Positions 1-11,664 of a stretch of 64,000 bases of DNA are shown here, piece after piece. The position numbers and the translations under genes are program-made. Numbering within the stretch: the stretch's first letter is position 1; the number at the start of each line of letters is the position of its first letter. Below the pieces are notes generated by a model. That model had not been told where the DNA came from. It saw only the letters and a list, made by a program, of their open reading frames with translations, and did no database searches. Source of the stretch: Panicum virgatum. Lineage: Eukaryota > Streptophyta > Magnoliopsida > Poales > Poaceae. The stretch is taken from contig NC_053138.1 of assembly GCF_016808335.1 (NCBI RefSeq), positions 56,698,951 to 56,762,950 on the forward strand. Reading direction: 5' to 3'.

Positions 1-468
1 TACATCGATCGAATAAAGGATTTCCTGTCCAGTTTCCTATAGAAATGTTTTCAAGTGATTGTATTCTGTTGTAAGTTGCTGGTGTACACAAGTTGCGTTC
101 TGAAGGGCACCCGCCGTGATTAGTAGTGTTTTCCCATTTTATTATGGGAAACGAATTGAGTTCCATATTGAGAGGATTACTGGTGCTTCGACATCAGATT
201 GTCTTGAAATCATACATGTTGGTATTCAAATTTTAATTTCAAAACTGAGGCGAGTGGTGACTCAGACCGTTCATACGCCCGCCCTTTGTATTCGAATTCG
301 TGATTCTTTGAACAAATCCTTGCCAAAATCATACCACTTCCCAAAAATTAAAATCTGCGTAATTGCGTTCCATGCCCATTAGGCTAAAAAGCGATTCACC
401 TGTCTCGTCAAACAGGCTATTAGATGTGCTTTAAGATTGGTGACCGCTAGAGAGAGAAGGAAGACGCC

Positions 469-470
<2 letters not shown>
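1..470. other. 5' flanking region of the ICP55 gene
   Basis: No supported gene lies here. The first 120 bases are AT-leaning and could be the 3' end of an upstream transcript, since they contain aataaagg near 14. The rest is the probable promoter and start of the 5' UTR of the gene beginning at 562. I could not single out a convincing TATA box. Confidence 0.4.

Positions 471-523
<53 letters not shown>
471..523. repeat. (GA)n microsatellite in the 5' UTR of ICP55
   Basis: An uninterrupted GA dinucleotide run of about 53 bp ends 38 bp before the start codon at 562. GA/CT runs are common in plant 5' UTRs and core promoters, where they can bind GAGA-type (BBR/BPC) factors. That role is inferred here. 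The run gives a long Leu-Ser repeat ORF on the opposite strand, which is an artefact. Confidence 0.9.
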
Positions 524-526
<3 letters not shown>

Positions 527-561
527 ACTCGAGCAAGGTTTTAGGGAGGCTGCCGACGGCC

Positions 562-3500
562 ATGGCGGCGCGGCTGCTACGGAGAACGCTGCGAGCAACC
601 GAGGTAAGCAGATCGCTGAAGCACCTCCTGTCTCTCCTTTGCTCCACCCTCCGTCCCTTCCCGCCCTTTTGCTGATTTTTCATTTTTCTCGGAGGAGGGG
701 AGGGGTGGGATTCTGCTGCGGGCGCTGCTTTGCTTGCTTCGGCGTCGGGTCCTCCGGACGCGTCGTGCAGCTCTTCCGAATGGCTGATGCTTGGGATGCG
801 GCGTGCTGCTGAGCTGGATGAACAGAGGCTCAAATATTCTGGGCTCTGGTGATTGGATTAGGCGCGAGTAGCTTCAAGGTTGCATCCTGGAGGCTGGAGC
901 TTCGCTGAATTTTATTCTGTCCCGTAGAAAATAGAAATATCTTGGAATGTTTTTCAAAAAAGAAATATCTTGGAATTAAGGGCGCGTGTAGTATAAGCCT
1001 ATAGGTGAAATAGTTTGGGATGGCCTCGCTGGGATGATTGGATTAGTTGTCGAGGAGAAATTCCTCTATGTTGTGCCAGTAAAGCTTTTTTCAATGTTAG
1101 GTGGTGCTCTTTGTTAATTTGGGCTGAAATCGTGTGAGGATTGCACTTGCCTCGTTTTCCTTGTAGGTAGGAAGATTTTAAGCTTGTCACGGCTACGCTT
1201 GTATTTTCTGATTGTCGACTGAATCAGAGCACTAGAGCATAGAATCGTTGTTAACTTGTTATGTATTTGGTTGGTTAGTCTAAATGGCTAAGCTTCCCTT
1301 TCCTGATGAGAGAAGTGGCAAATTCTTTTCTCAGGCTGGGCTGCTAATGACCTTTCTCTTTTTCTCCTAAATTGTTGTGAAATGTGGACCCAGTGCCTGC
1401 GGTTAGATGTCAAGGACACAAAGCTGATGTCTCTCTTTTATCATTGTTTGCCAGTACTCATTCGTCTCTTTCTTGCAATGTTGCACCCAGGTAGCACCTC
1501 GATTTCTATCTGCTTCTCATGGTTTGGTACAGCGAGCTGCATACACATCTGGAGGAATAGTCGATATTGGCCAACCGACGCCCCAGTCACACCCTGAGGT
1601 ACTGCCGTTCTCATTACTTACTTGATGTGGTGCCAAATTTTGTAGGCATTCTGACACTTGGCCCTGTTTGGGTACAGAGGTTTTTTAGAGTTTTAGGAAA
1701 TGCTGCAGTTTTACAGAATAACTTTAGTTTTAAAAAATTATAAGGTATTTAGATACAACTAATTTTGTAGTTCTGAAAACCATGGTATTGCTAAAACTTG
1801 GAGCCTCTTTTTTCTAAACCATGGTTTTGGCACCCCCTGTTTCTAAAACACTGGTTTCTTGATACCATGATTTTCTAAAACAATGACATCTAAACAGGCC
1901 AGTGTCTTCAAGTTTAGACACCGCTAAAGGTCGCATTGTGTTTTGCACGTATATGTTTTTTAAGTGCTGTAATATGTTGCCTATTAGCTATGTCTGTACC
2001 ATTTCCTACATATAGGCAATGCAACTCAATTCGTGTGCATACTTTCCCATCTTGTTAGAAAACTTGAATTTCTTTGTGAGAAATCCTGCAGGATGGGAAA
2101 GATATGCCACTCAATATAAGATCTTACCATCTTAAGTTCCTCTTGTTCTGTATTAGTATCTGTAGCTAAGACCTGGTATACAGTTCATTTTCAAGCATAA
2201 CTTAGCCATAAGCCTTCTAATCCTCGTACAAAGAAGTTGAAGTTAGGGTAGAATGTTGCCTCCATTTCTTACGAATTTGTTTTGTATTATGAATTGGATC
2301 TACTTAAAGTACTTAATTATTATAAAATAAATTAATTAGTCCACCTTATAAGTTACAAGAGCAAATAATCTGGTCCACAACAGGTGTTATGCCAAATATA
2401 CCCACATCTGTAATATTCATGTCCAGTGAAATATGTGTATGTCCAAATCTTGCTAAATTTTCACCCTTCTATTATTTTGTTTGTCAATTTACATGGTTGA
2501 ATTTGTCTCTTAAACATTATGTCACTATGAGCCAGTTATTAGCTGATGGAGAGATCACACCAGGCATCACGAATGAGGAGTACATATCTAGAAGAAAAAA
2601 GCTTTTGGAAGTGCTGCCAGAGAAGAGCTTGGCCATTATTGCCTCTGCTGAGCAGCAGATGATGACCGATGTAGTGCCATATCCATTCAGACAGAATGGT
2701 GATTACTTGTACATTACTGGCTGTACGCAACCTGGTGGCATAGCAGTTTTGAGTGAAGAAACTGGACTATGCATGTTCATGCCTGATAAAAATAAGGAGG
2801 TAGTGAACTCTTATTCTGATACCTTTTCTATGTATGACACATAATTCTTATCAATGTGTTATTCTGCTAGGATGTAGTTTGGCAAGGTCAAACTGCTGGA
2901 GTTGACGCAGCTGTGGAATTCTTTAAAGCGGATAAAGCATTTCCACTGAGTCAGATGCAAAAGGTCCACACTCGGATTTCTGCCAGCAGTATTTGTTCTG
3001 TCAATTTTGATCACTACTGTTGTTTCCTGCTAGTACAATTTTGTTAGTTGTCGATTACTGAACTTTCCACCACTAACACCATTGCTACTGTAATACAGAT
3101 CCTTCCTGAAATGATCGAGCGATCAAAGGGGGTATATCACAATGTAAAGACATCATCATCTTCTTACAAGAACTTGGATGCCTTCCGTCGGGCATCACTC
3201 AACAATAAAGTAAAAGATCTTACATATTACACTGATGAATTACGGTGGATCAAGTCAAAATCTGAAATTAAGCTGATGAGGGAATCAGCATCTATTGTTT
3301 CTCAGGTATAATTTGTTTTAGAACAATCCCTCTGGCATTCCACGATCTTAGGACATAGTCTTAAATTCTTAGTTCAACCCTGCATAGAGTTCACTGAAAT
3401 GTGTTAGATACTGCAGTTCAAAATATTAGTTTAGCTCTATCTGATACAGTTATTAGGAACTAGAGTGATTGGGTTGGGAAAGGTCAAGAGGGTTTTTATT

Positions 3501-6500
3501 TCTTTGGTGAACTGATGGGGTTGATGTGGAAAAAACTGTTGGTAGAGGACTAGACAGGGACCCAACGTGCCTTAGTGTCGGTACCCTGCAGCTGGGGTAC
3601 CCACTCCTACTGTGCCAAGACTCGCGTAGTTATCCGTAACTGTTAGACAGATTCTGTATATACTTGTGTGTGGGTCCTGTGCTAGGCATGTATAAGCCGG
3701 CCGGCCCTGTGTTTGGTTAGGGAGATATGGTTAGTTAGAGTCCTGAGTAGATTTGGTTTCGGGGTTTCCTTTAGCCCCAAGCTATTCTCAGCCCTATATA
3801 TGTAATCTGTGTATCTCCTAATTAATCAAGCAATTATTCCACACAAATTACATCTCTTTCATGGTATCACGAGACTAGGTTTTCTCCTTCCGCTGCTGGC
3901 GCCGCTGTACGCGCGCCCCACCTCACCGGCGCTGCTCCTAGCTCGCCTCTGCGCTGCCCGCCGGCGCTGCACTTTGCGCGCCCGCCCGGCCTAGCGCCAT
4001 GACTTTTGGCGACGATGACGCCGCCAAGGCTGCTGCCGACGCTGACGCTGCACGCGACGAGGAAGCACGCGCAGCCGAGGCAGCCCGAGCTGCTGCTCTG
4101 GCCCGCGCCGAGGATGCTGAGCGGGAGGCCGCCTCCGCTCAGGCCGATCTCGACGCCGCCGCCGCTCGTCTCCGTGCCGCGCAGGAGCGCGCTGCTGCCG
4201 AACGTGCCGCGGCCGCGCCCTCCAAGGAAGATGACGTCGATGCCTTCCACCATGGCGAAGACGACATCGACCTCCAGGCCGCTCTTCTCCAACAGGAGAC
4301 CGCCGTCCTCCTCAATCTCCATGCGCAAGTTGTCTCTGTCCAGAACATCCGGACTCTCGTCCCGCTGCTCCTGGATGTCAACTCCACCTTCTACGCCCGC
4401 TGGAAGGAGTCCTTCCTTGACGTCCTCGGAAAATACTCGCTGGAACGCCATGTTCTCTCCGACGCCATCGCCCCTGCTTCTCCTTCCTGGGTGCGGATGA
4501 ATTGTGTCGTCCGCACCTGGCTGCTCGGCGCCATCTCCGACAATCTCGCCGACTCTGTCTTCGAGCGCGGTGCCTCCGCTCGTGCGATCTGGCTCGCCAT
4601 CGAGTCCCAATTCCTTGGGAACCGTACCACCTGAGCTCTCTACGCCGACCAAGAGTTCCAGGCCTTTTCCCAAGGCGATCTCTCTGTCGTCGACTACTGC
4701 CGCCGCTTCAAACGCATGGCGGAAGATCTTCGGGACCTCGGCCAACCGATCTCTGAGGAGACGCTCGTCCTCAACATCATAGAGATAGCCCTTATGGTGA
4801 GGAGAATAGCCAAGGAATACACACAAGGCGGAACGAGGATTAAGTTTATTTGTGGCAGTGGCAGAAAGGTTAGGGTAGCACTTACACCCAAAGACGCGCA
4901 GGTGGTCATATGACAGTGGTGTCCCAAAGAGGGAGAGATGTGGAGTAGAAAAATCGAGCATCTTGGTGGGTAGAATATTCAGGAGATATGTAGCAGTGTT
5001 AAGTGCGGCAGCCCAAAACCTGGGGGGATGCTAGCCTGAAATAGAAGGGAGCGAACGACATTATTAATGGAACGAATAATGCGTTCGGCCTTACCATTCT
5101 GTGGTGAAGTATGGGGGCAGGACATGCGCAGACGAACGCCATTGGTGAGGAAGAAGATGCGCGAGCTGGAGTTATCAAACTCCCTGCCATTGTCACACTG
5201 AAGGCCCTGCACACTGGTGTTAAATTGTGTGCGCACATAGGAAAAGAAATCAGACAAGGTGGAGAAGGTGTCAGACTTAAGGCGGAGAGGGAAGGTCCAT
5301 AAATAGTGAGAAAAATCATCAAGAATAACGAGGTAATATTTATGACCCGAGACGCTAGTAACAGGCGAGGTCCAGAGATCACAATGTATTAACTCAAAGG
5401 GGCGCGAGGCGCGGGATGATGACATATGAAAGGGAAGACGAACATGACGACCAAGTTGACACGCATAACAAATAGAGTTGCTAGCACTTTTATTACAACG
5501 AATGGCGGAAGAGTGTGCTAATCTAGACAAAACTTCATGACCAGGGTGCCCGAGACGCTGATGCCAAAGTGAGGAGGTGCTGGATGCTAGGAGGGCAGAT
5601 GCCGGAAGCTGCAACGGATAGAGAGGTCCGGAGTTGTTACATCTGACGATCTCGTTCCGAGTGGGAAGATCCTTCACAGAGCAACCAAAGGGGTCAAATT
5701 CCACAGTGCAGTTATTGCCGATAGTGAATTGACGAACGGAAATAAGATTCTTAATAAGGTTAGGAGAAACCAAAACTTTATTAAGATGGAGGTTATGTGG
5801 AAGGACAGTACTGCCGGTGGAGACCACGAGAAGGAGATTCCCATTGCCAACAATGATAGATGAAGGAGAGTGACTAGAAGGAACAGTGGAGGTCGAGAGT
5901 ATACCAGCATCAGAAGCCATATGAGTGGTAGCACCGGTATCAAAATACCAATCTTGTTGTGGCGGCTGTTGGAGCGACATGGTCTGGAATTGGGCCGCTA
6001 GGGCCTGCTGATCCCAGCCCGGAGACAGAGGCGCAGCAGGGGAGGGAACACCCCACTGGCCAGCCCATTGGCCAGGTGGGCTGGCGACGTAGGTCTGGTG
6101 TTGAGCTGGAGGAGCGGTCCGCGGAGGCATCGGGGCCTGTGGACCCGGCCACATGTAGATCGCGCCGGTCCACGGGTTGTAGAAGCTGGTGCCGGTCGGT
6201 GGAGCCGTCGCAGGGGAGGAGGAGCCGCCGCCAGATGCGTTGCCGGAGGCGCCGCCAGCGGAGGAACCCCTGCTGCCGCCTTTGTTGAAGCGCTTGCCGC
6301 CGCGCTTGAAGCCACCGCCCCCGGAGTTGGACGCCGACTGCTGTGCCGTCTTCGGGGCGGAGTCCTGCTGGTGGGGTGGTCGAGGCGGCGCCGGGGTGGG
6401 TGGCTTGGATCCGCCAGAGCCGCCGGTGCTGGAGCCGGAGAGGGCGGTGAGGGCAGCGGCGGGGGGAGCTTTGGCCATGGTCAGCTCCTCGAGACGAAGG

Positions 6501-9500
6501 TCGTCGCGCACCTGGAGGAAGGAAGGGAGAGGGGTGCTGCGGCGAAGATGAAGACCAAGGGCGCTGAAGCGCTCATTGAGCCCACGGATTTTCGCAGTCT
6601 TGCTGGTGCCCTCCAGTATCTTACTTTCACCAGGCCAGATATCTCTTATGCAGTTCAGCAAGTCTGTCTTCACATGCATGATCCCCGGGAGCCTCATCTC
6701 ACTGCTCTGAAGCGCATTCTGCGTTACGTCCGTGGCACATTATATATGGGTTTGTTCCTGTGCCCCTCTTCTCAGTCAGATTTGGTGGTCTACTCTGATG
6801 TTGATTGGGCTGGCTGTCCTGATACACGCAAGTCTACCTCAGGCTATGCGGTTTTTCTTGGTGATAATCTGATCTCCTGGTCGTCCAAGCGTCAGAACAC
6901 TGTTTCTCGCTCCAGTGCAGAGGCTGAGTATCGAGCTGTCGCTAATGCAGTTGCTGAAGCCACCTGGTTACGCCAACTCCTGTCTGAGCTGCACACTCCT
7001 TTGCGCAAGACAACCTTGGTGTACTGCGACAACATCAGTGCTGTCTATATGTCCTCCAATCCCGTTCAGTATCAGCGCACCAAACATGTGGAGATCGATC
7101 TTCATTTCGTTCGGGAGCGTGTTGCACTTGGTGATGTGCATGTTCTTCATGTCCCGACGACATCTCAGTTCGCCGACATCTTCACCAAGGGGTTGCCTTC
7201 ATCCGTCTTCACGGAGTTTAGGTCCAGTCTTAATGTTCGGTCACCCGACGATTTGACTGCGGGGGCGTGTTAGACAGATTCTGTATATACTTGTGTGTGG
7301 GTCCTGTGCTAGGCATGTATAAGCCGGCCGGCCCTGTGTTTGGTTAGGGAGATATGGTTAGTTAGAGTCCTGAGTAGATTTGGTTTCGGGGTTTCCTTTA
7401 GTCCCAAGCTATTCTCAGCCCTATATATGTAACCTGTGTATCTCCCAATTAATCAAGCAATTATTCCACACAAATTACATCTCTTTCAGTAACTACGCCC
7501 TAAGGAGCTGAGCAGCCGGACTCTTGGGGTCCGACTCCATCTCACCGGACCAACGGTCCCGGACTCGCTTCCCGCTCGGGGACGGGTCCGGTGTCACCAT
7601 GTGTCCCAGAGGTGGAAATGGTCAGCACCTGTGGCCGCGGACCCGGACCCCCGCAGGTGGGTCCGGGACCTCCACGTGCCTATCCGGACCCCCGTGAGCT
7701 CTCGGCTCAGCTAGCTGCTCGGGAGGGGTCCGGAGCTGCCACGTGTCACGCAGACGCGGGCGCGGGCGCAAGCCTTCCGCTGGAAGCTTCGCCCACCCAC
7801 CGCATTCATACCGCATGCGCCGCATCCGCGCAGAGTCCGTCTGCCGTATTAAATGGATACGACGGCACGACACCCTTTCATCATACCGCCTACGCCGCAA
7901 GCTACACGGCCCGTTCAGCTACGCGGCAGGCTACGGCAAGCTACGCCGTAAGCTACGCCCTGGCGCCGTTTCGACAAGACAGGGCATGGCTATGCCGGAC
8001 GGAAGATTCCCACGGGCAAAGTAAGAAAATCCAGGAATATGGTCTCCGTCGCCTGCAACGCCATAATGTCTGTACAGTATGTTATTTTATACTACATCGC
8101 TGAGTCCATCTGTCGGGGACCCAACGGCTATGTACAGTCCTTCCTTGAGATATAAAATGGAGGAGTACGTAAGGCCAAGGCGAAGCCAGACACAACACAA
8201 GCTCAGATTCACTCAGAACAATCCCGTTTTCAACCTCTTGAGAGCACAATCAATACAACACACAGTGGACGTAGGGTATTACGCTCCGGCGGCCCGAACC
8301 ACTCTAAACCTGCTGTGTTCATCGTGTTCTTACGCCTCTAGATCGAGCATTCCTTGACTGCTCCCAAGCACATCCTACACTTAGGATTAGGCGGGTGCAC
8401 TACGCCACCCGGCTGTGGGTTTGCACACCACGACACTTAGCTAATTAGATAGTTATAATGAATATGTAGTCCTTTTTGGTTCAGTAAACCCAAAGATACA
8501 CTATTCTCATAATGATTATTCGTACTACGCTATCGTGCTCATTTTTTTGCTGCCTCCTGGTTGGCTCCATAACTGAGGTTTGTGCATTCAGGCACCGCAC
8601 ATAGTTCATCTCTCTATTATTGGTTGGGCCTCCAAGAGAGCGCTGAAATTATGTAGTCCTTTTTGGTTTGATAAACCCAAAGGTGCATGATTTCTCTAAT
8701 GATTATACGTAGCATGCTGTCATGCACATATTTCCCTGCCTCCTAGTTGGCTCCATAACTCAGATTTGTGCACATACTGTGTGTCCCTAATATTGGTTGG
8801 GCCTCTCAAAAGGGCTCATTGAAAATACAGTACGTCTGAAATTTCTAGTTCAATTAGGGAGAAGGCAGGATGCAAGACACAAAGCATCAAGCCTAAAAGT
8901 CTAAAACACAAGATCAAGTGACTGTCTTGGGGACACATAAATACTGTATTAACTATTCGACTTGAATATGTGCGACAACTTGAATCTTTCGGGAGTACTG
9001 ACTTATTCTCTTCTCTTGATCAGTCTCTTTTACAAACAATGTTGCTATCGAGGACCCACAGGGAGGAAAGCCAGCTGGCAGCTAAGATTGAATATGAGTG
9101 CAAAATGAGAGGTGCCCAAAGAATGGCGTAAGCATTCTGCCGTGTATTCTTCCTATCCATTCGTTGTTAATTGATAGCTGAATTAAGTTGTTGTGCATAT
9201 GCAACATGAGATCATAATTGGATCAAGGGACTCATTTTTCTTTGTTGATGGAGCAAGGTGCTAGTATTAGATGATTTACCTTGAGTTTTGTTTCCAAATC
9301 CTAGGTTCCATCCTGTTGTTGGTGGAGGTGCAAATGCCAGTGTTATACACTACTCAAGAAACGATAGAAAAGTGAGGACTTTTTCTTCTCTCTCTCTGAT
9401 CATTCCACACCTTAGAGCTATTTTCTTCTGAAGTCAATAACACAGCTATTTAACAGATCAAAACAGGTGATCTTCTTCTCATGGATGTTGGCTGCGAGTA

Positions 9501-10840
9501 TCATGGCTACCTTAGCGACCTGACTCGGACATGGCCACCCTGTGGCAGATTTTCGCCTGCTCAGGTAAGTGCTCAATTTGTAGTGCCCTCTTTATGTTGA
9601 CACAGTACTCTTATATACTCTAGAAACAATCGGTCCAGTTTGGTGTCTTGAAGATTCGACTCACAGCTCAAAACCTCATCATGACTGACCCCAGGAAGAG
9701 CTGTACAGCCTAATACTGGAGACGAATAAGGAGTGCATAAAGCTCTGTAAACCAGGTGCCAGCATAAACGAGATACACAATCATTCAGTATGTCTTTTGG
9801 CGTCATTCTGGTTCTCTTTTCAGTTTTCTGCATCCTGGTTCCCTTTCAGTTTTCTGCAAGTATGTATATCAATTTTCATCTCAGAAGATCCTCATCTCAA
9901 AATCTCTCGAATGCAGGTGAAGCTGCTGATAAAGGGATTCCAAGAGCTGGGGGTCCTGGAGAAGGGGAAATCCATCCAATACAACTACCTGAACCCGACC
10001 GCGATAGGTCCGTCCCGCTGTCCACCTGTTCTCTAGATTTGGTGTTGAATGCTCCCCCGGGGGGACCAGAGCATAACACTGCCATCTGCGTGGTGTCCCG
10101 GATTCCAGGTCACTCGTTAGGCATGGACATTCATGACTCGGTGACACTCCCCAAGGACAAGCCCTTGGAGCCCGGCGTCGTAAGTAGCCGATCGTTGCCC
10201 CCCTCTCGTCTTCCTCCTCCCTCCTACCCTAGTAATTCTGTTTCCTGCGTCCATTTTCGCCGGTTTTGTCCTGAATCTTCGTACAACAATCTAGCTGGAC
10301 TCTCAGAATATCAGGCTGTATGCCTGTAGCACTGTGCTGTGCTCTCCTTTCCTTATCCGGCATAACCCGCCGCCGATCCTGCGCTGCTGTCACCTAGCTA
10401 GTGCAGCGAAGCGCGCCGCGCTGCCATTGCCGGGACGGCGGCGGCGGCCCCAGGCGCCCATAACTCCATTGTTGCTGCTGCATGTGCATGTGCAGGTGAT
10501 GACGATCGAGCCCGGGGTGTACATCCCGGCGTCCCCGGTCCTGAACGAGCGCGCGCCGGGGCGGTTCCGCGGCATCGGGATCCGCATCGAGGACGAGGTC
10601 CTCGTCACCGAGGACGGCCACGAGGTGTGTGTGGCGGTGAATGTTGTGTTGCCGGCCGGTCGCTCGCCGCCGGGGTGAATGGATTTGGACTGGCTGGACT
10701 GACTGGTTGGTTGGCGGCTTGGCGCGCAGGTGCTGACGGCGTCGGTGCCCAAGGAGATCCCGCACCTGACCACCCTGATGAGCATGGGCGGGGAGGCCGC
10801 GGCGGACGGGCATGAACTGCGCGCAGCCTCGAGCGGCTGA
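562..10840 (+). CDS. ICP55: Mitochondrial Xaa-Pro aminopeptidase (ICP55-type, peptidase M24B), 13 exons
   Basis: Exons that keep one frame: 562-603, 1491-1598, 2536-2799, 2871-2963, 3099-3305, 9024-9127, 9305-9371, 9457-9564, 9695-9787, 9917-10007, 10109-10179, 10496-10624, 10730-10840 (1,488 nt, 495 residues plus TGA). All introns are GT-AG. The product resembles plant intermediate cleaving peptidase 55, which trims one residue from mitochondrial presequence-processed proteins to give stable N termini. Residues 1-35 are Arg/Ser-rich and lack acidic residues except Glu14, as in a mitochondrial presequence. An aminopeptidase-P N domain spans roughly 50-230 and the pita-bread catalytic domain 240-490. 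The five expected metal ligands are visible: Asp305 and Asp316 (MDVGCEY...LSDLTRT), His394 ([10 protein letters not shown], with His401 also conserved), Glu421 (TIEPGVY) and Glu448 (IRIEDEV). Intron 5 (3306-9023) is swollen by nested retroelements, but its splice sites look normal. Exon borders were set by eye; family assignment is strong. Confidence 0.9.
1660..1900. mobile_element. MITE-like element in intron 2 of ICP55
   Basis: About 240 bp of AT-rich DNA lies between ggccctgtttgggta and atctaaacaggcc, which are inverted matches. The interior holds short inverted copies of aaaaccatggt. The inverted match may extend outward as gacactTGGCC / GGCCagtgtc. No clean target duplication was found, so the superfamily is uncertain (hAT or PIF/Harbinger). 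Confidence 0.55.
3641..3861 (+). repeat. Left LTR of the Copia element
   Basis: It starts TGTTAGACAG and ends CTCTTTCA, and matches 7268-7488 with three substitutions and no gaps. It contains ctatatatgtaa, a likely TATA-type or polyadenylation context. Confidence 0.93.
3999..4779 (+). pseudogene. Copia gag, N-terminal part, with nonsense codon
   Basis: The frame opens with ATG at 3999. The first 80 or so residues are an Ala/Glu/Arg/Asp-rich stretch predicted to be coiled coil. The following retrotransposon gag domain (UBN2/Retrotran_gag type) includes motifs [16 protein letters not shown] and [15 protein letters not shown] at 4632-4634 stops the frame; the expected codon there is CGA, so one C-to-T change explains it. 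Gag homology resumes after the stop ([20 protein letters not shown]) and continues to VLNI, where the inverted block starts. The remaining gag C-terminus is found on the opposite strand at the far end of that block, beginning RGLNERF near 6585. Confidence 0.85.
4780..6585 (-). pseudogene. Inverted block of the Copia element: gag C-terminus, protease, integrase
   Basis: Read on the minus strand from 6585, the order is gag C-terminus ([16 protein letters not shown]), a Gly/Ser/Pro-rich linker, aspartic protease ([11 protein letters not shown]), the pre-integrase HHCC region ([10 protein letters not shown] and CYACQLGRH) and the integrase core with its three acidic positions in HCDLW, CDNGREF and NGKAER. 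After that the frame is broken near 5022 by an apparent one-base loss. Homology resumes in another frame ([22 protein letters not shown]) and ends at about 4780. The whole block has the opposite orientation to the flanking gag and RNase H parts. No zinc knuckle was seen in the gag part. Confidence 0.88.
6586..7273 (+). pseudogene. Copia RNase H fragment
   Basis: Homology starts [18 protein letters not shown], the typical end of the Copia RT connection, and runs through the RNase H domain: YSDVDWAG (first Asp), SSAEAEYRA (Glu), YCDNISA (Asp) and [14 protein letters not shown]. It ends at a TAG at 7271-7273, inside the right LTR. The open frame that extends leftward to 6068 is only the antisense of the inverted block. 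The RT palm and fingers that should precede this are missing. Confidence 0.88.
7268..7488 (+). repeat. Right LTR of the Copia element
   Basis: Same length (221 bp) and termini as the left LTR. It is preceded by a G-rich tract (gcgggggcg) that fits a polypurine tract and followed by the GTAAC target duplication. Confidence 0.93.
8463..8825. repeat. Two-copy tandem duplication in ICP55 intron 5
   Basis: Unit 1 (8463-8649) and unit 2 (8650 to about 8825) both begin tatgtagtcctttttggtt. They share tggctccataact and attggttgggcctc in order, with a period of about 187 bp and visible divergence. It is an old duplication of intronic DNA that lies between the solo LTR and exon 6. Confidence 0.8.
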
Positions 10841-11595
10841 TCGATCGCGGGGGCGCGTCGGCGACGGGCGTGCCCATGCTGCCAGCATCGTCGTCGCAGC
10901 CGCAGCAGCCGTCGCCGCCGCCGCCGCGGCACGTTGGCATTCATGGGTGCCGGAGCTCGGCCAAGCACCGGAGCGGACGGGTGCCCGCTGCGTGCACTGA
11001 TGCTGTCTGTATGGTTCACGGGGGCCATCAAGTGTTAACAGCCTGCCCGTCTTTTTTCTCGTACACCCAAATTCTTTTTTTTTTCTCGAAACATTGTGCT
11101 ACTAGTACATCCATTCGTGTTCTTTCACGCGGTTAACCGTCGTCGTCCGGTGCGGTTGGCCGGCGGGAAAGCCTGGGCCTAACCGTACGCCGCCCGTGGC
11201 GCGGGGGAGACCTCGCCGTCGCCGAGGCCGTGGCCGGCCGGCGTCATGACTCCGCCGTGCCGGGCGCGGGACGGACGGGCCGGTGCCGGGCGGCGAGCGG
11301 AGGCCGGGGTGGCGGGTGAGGTGAGTTGCGACCGGGCAGCAGCAGCAGCGGGGCACGCAGCGGCCATGAATGCGGGGGTTAGGTTGGGTGCACGCACGGC
11401 ACAGCGGCTGCGTGTGGGCAGGCCGGCCGGGCACGCACGGACGGACGGGGCTCGGATCGAGCGCACGCCCAGCGGCAGCGGGAGCGCGGGGCCGTGGCCA
11501 TCCGTGGCGCCGTGCTGCTTTGAATGCGGGGCCGGCGGTAGCGAAGCCGCGTTGTACGGGGCCCGCGCACGCGCGCACCCTTCCGACGCGTGCGC

Positions 11596-11664
<69 letters not shown>

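Larger units (their letters stand above)
3641..7488 (+). mobile_element. Copia LTR retrotransposon, internally inverted and lacking RT, nested in the solo LTR
   Basis: The LTRs are 3641-3861 and 7268-7488 (221 bp each). I count three differences between them (1.4%), which suggests a fairly recent insertion. The target duplication GTAAC is at 3636-3640 and 7489-7493. A primer-binding site, tggtatcacgagac, follows the left LTR. Inside, a gag N-terminal part reads forward (3999-4779), the next 1.8 kb (about 4780-6585) is inverted and carries gag C-terminus, protease and integrase, and an RNase H part reads forward again (6586-7273). Reverse transcriptase is absent. The element cannot be autonomous. 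Confidence 0.92.
3576..8435. mobile_element. Solo LTR (about 1 kb) in ICP55 intron 5, split by a Copia element
   Basis: The two halves are 3576-3640 and 7494-8435. The joined sequence would start TGTCGG and end CGACA (TG...CA). It is flanked by the 5-bp duplication CTTAG at 3571-3575 and 8436-8440. A TATA-like gatataaaa near 8149 fits an LTR promoter. No internal region or second LTR is present, so this is read as a solo LTR left by LTR-LTR recombination. Orientation and family (Gypsy or Copia) are not certain; the length suggests Gypsy. Confidence 0.8.

Noticed and set aside
447..833. Minus-strand frame with a long Leu-Ser repeat
   Set aside because: It is the antisense of the GA microsatellite and exon 1 of ICP55.
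8110..8435. A second LTR start at tgtcggggacccaac (8111)
   Set aside because: No target duplication pairs with it, and the CTTAG duplication supports one solo LTR from 3576 to 8435.
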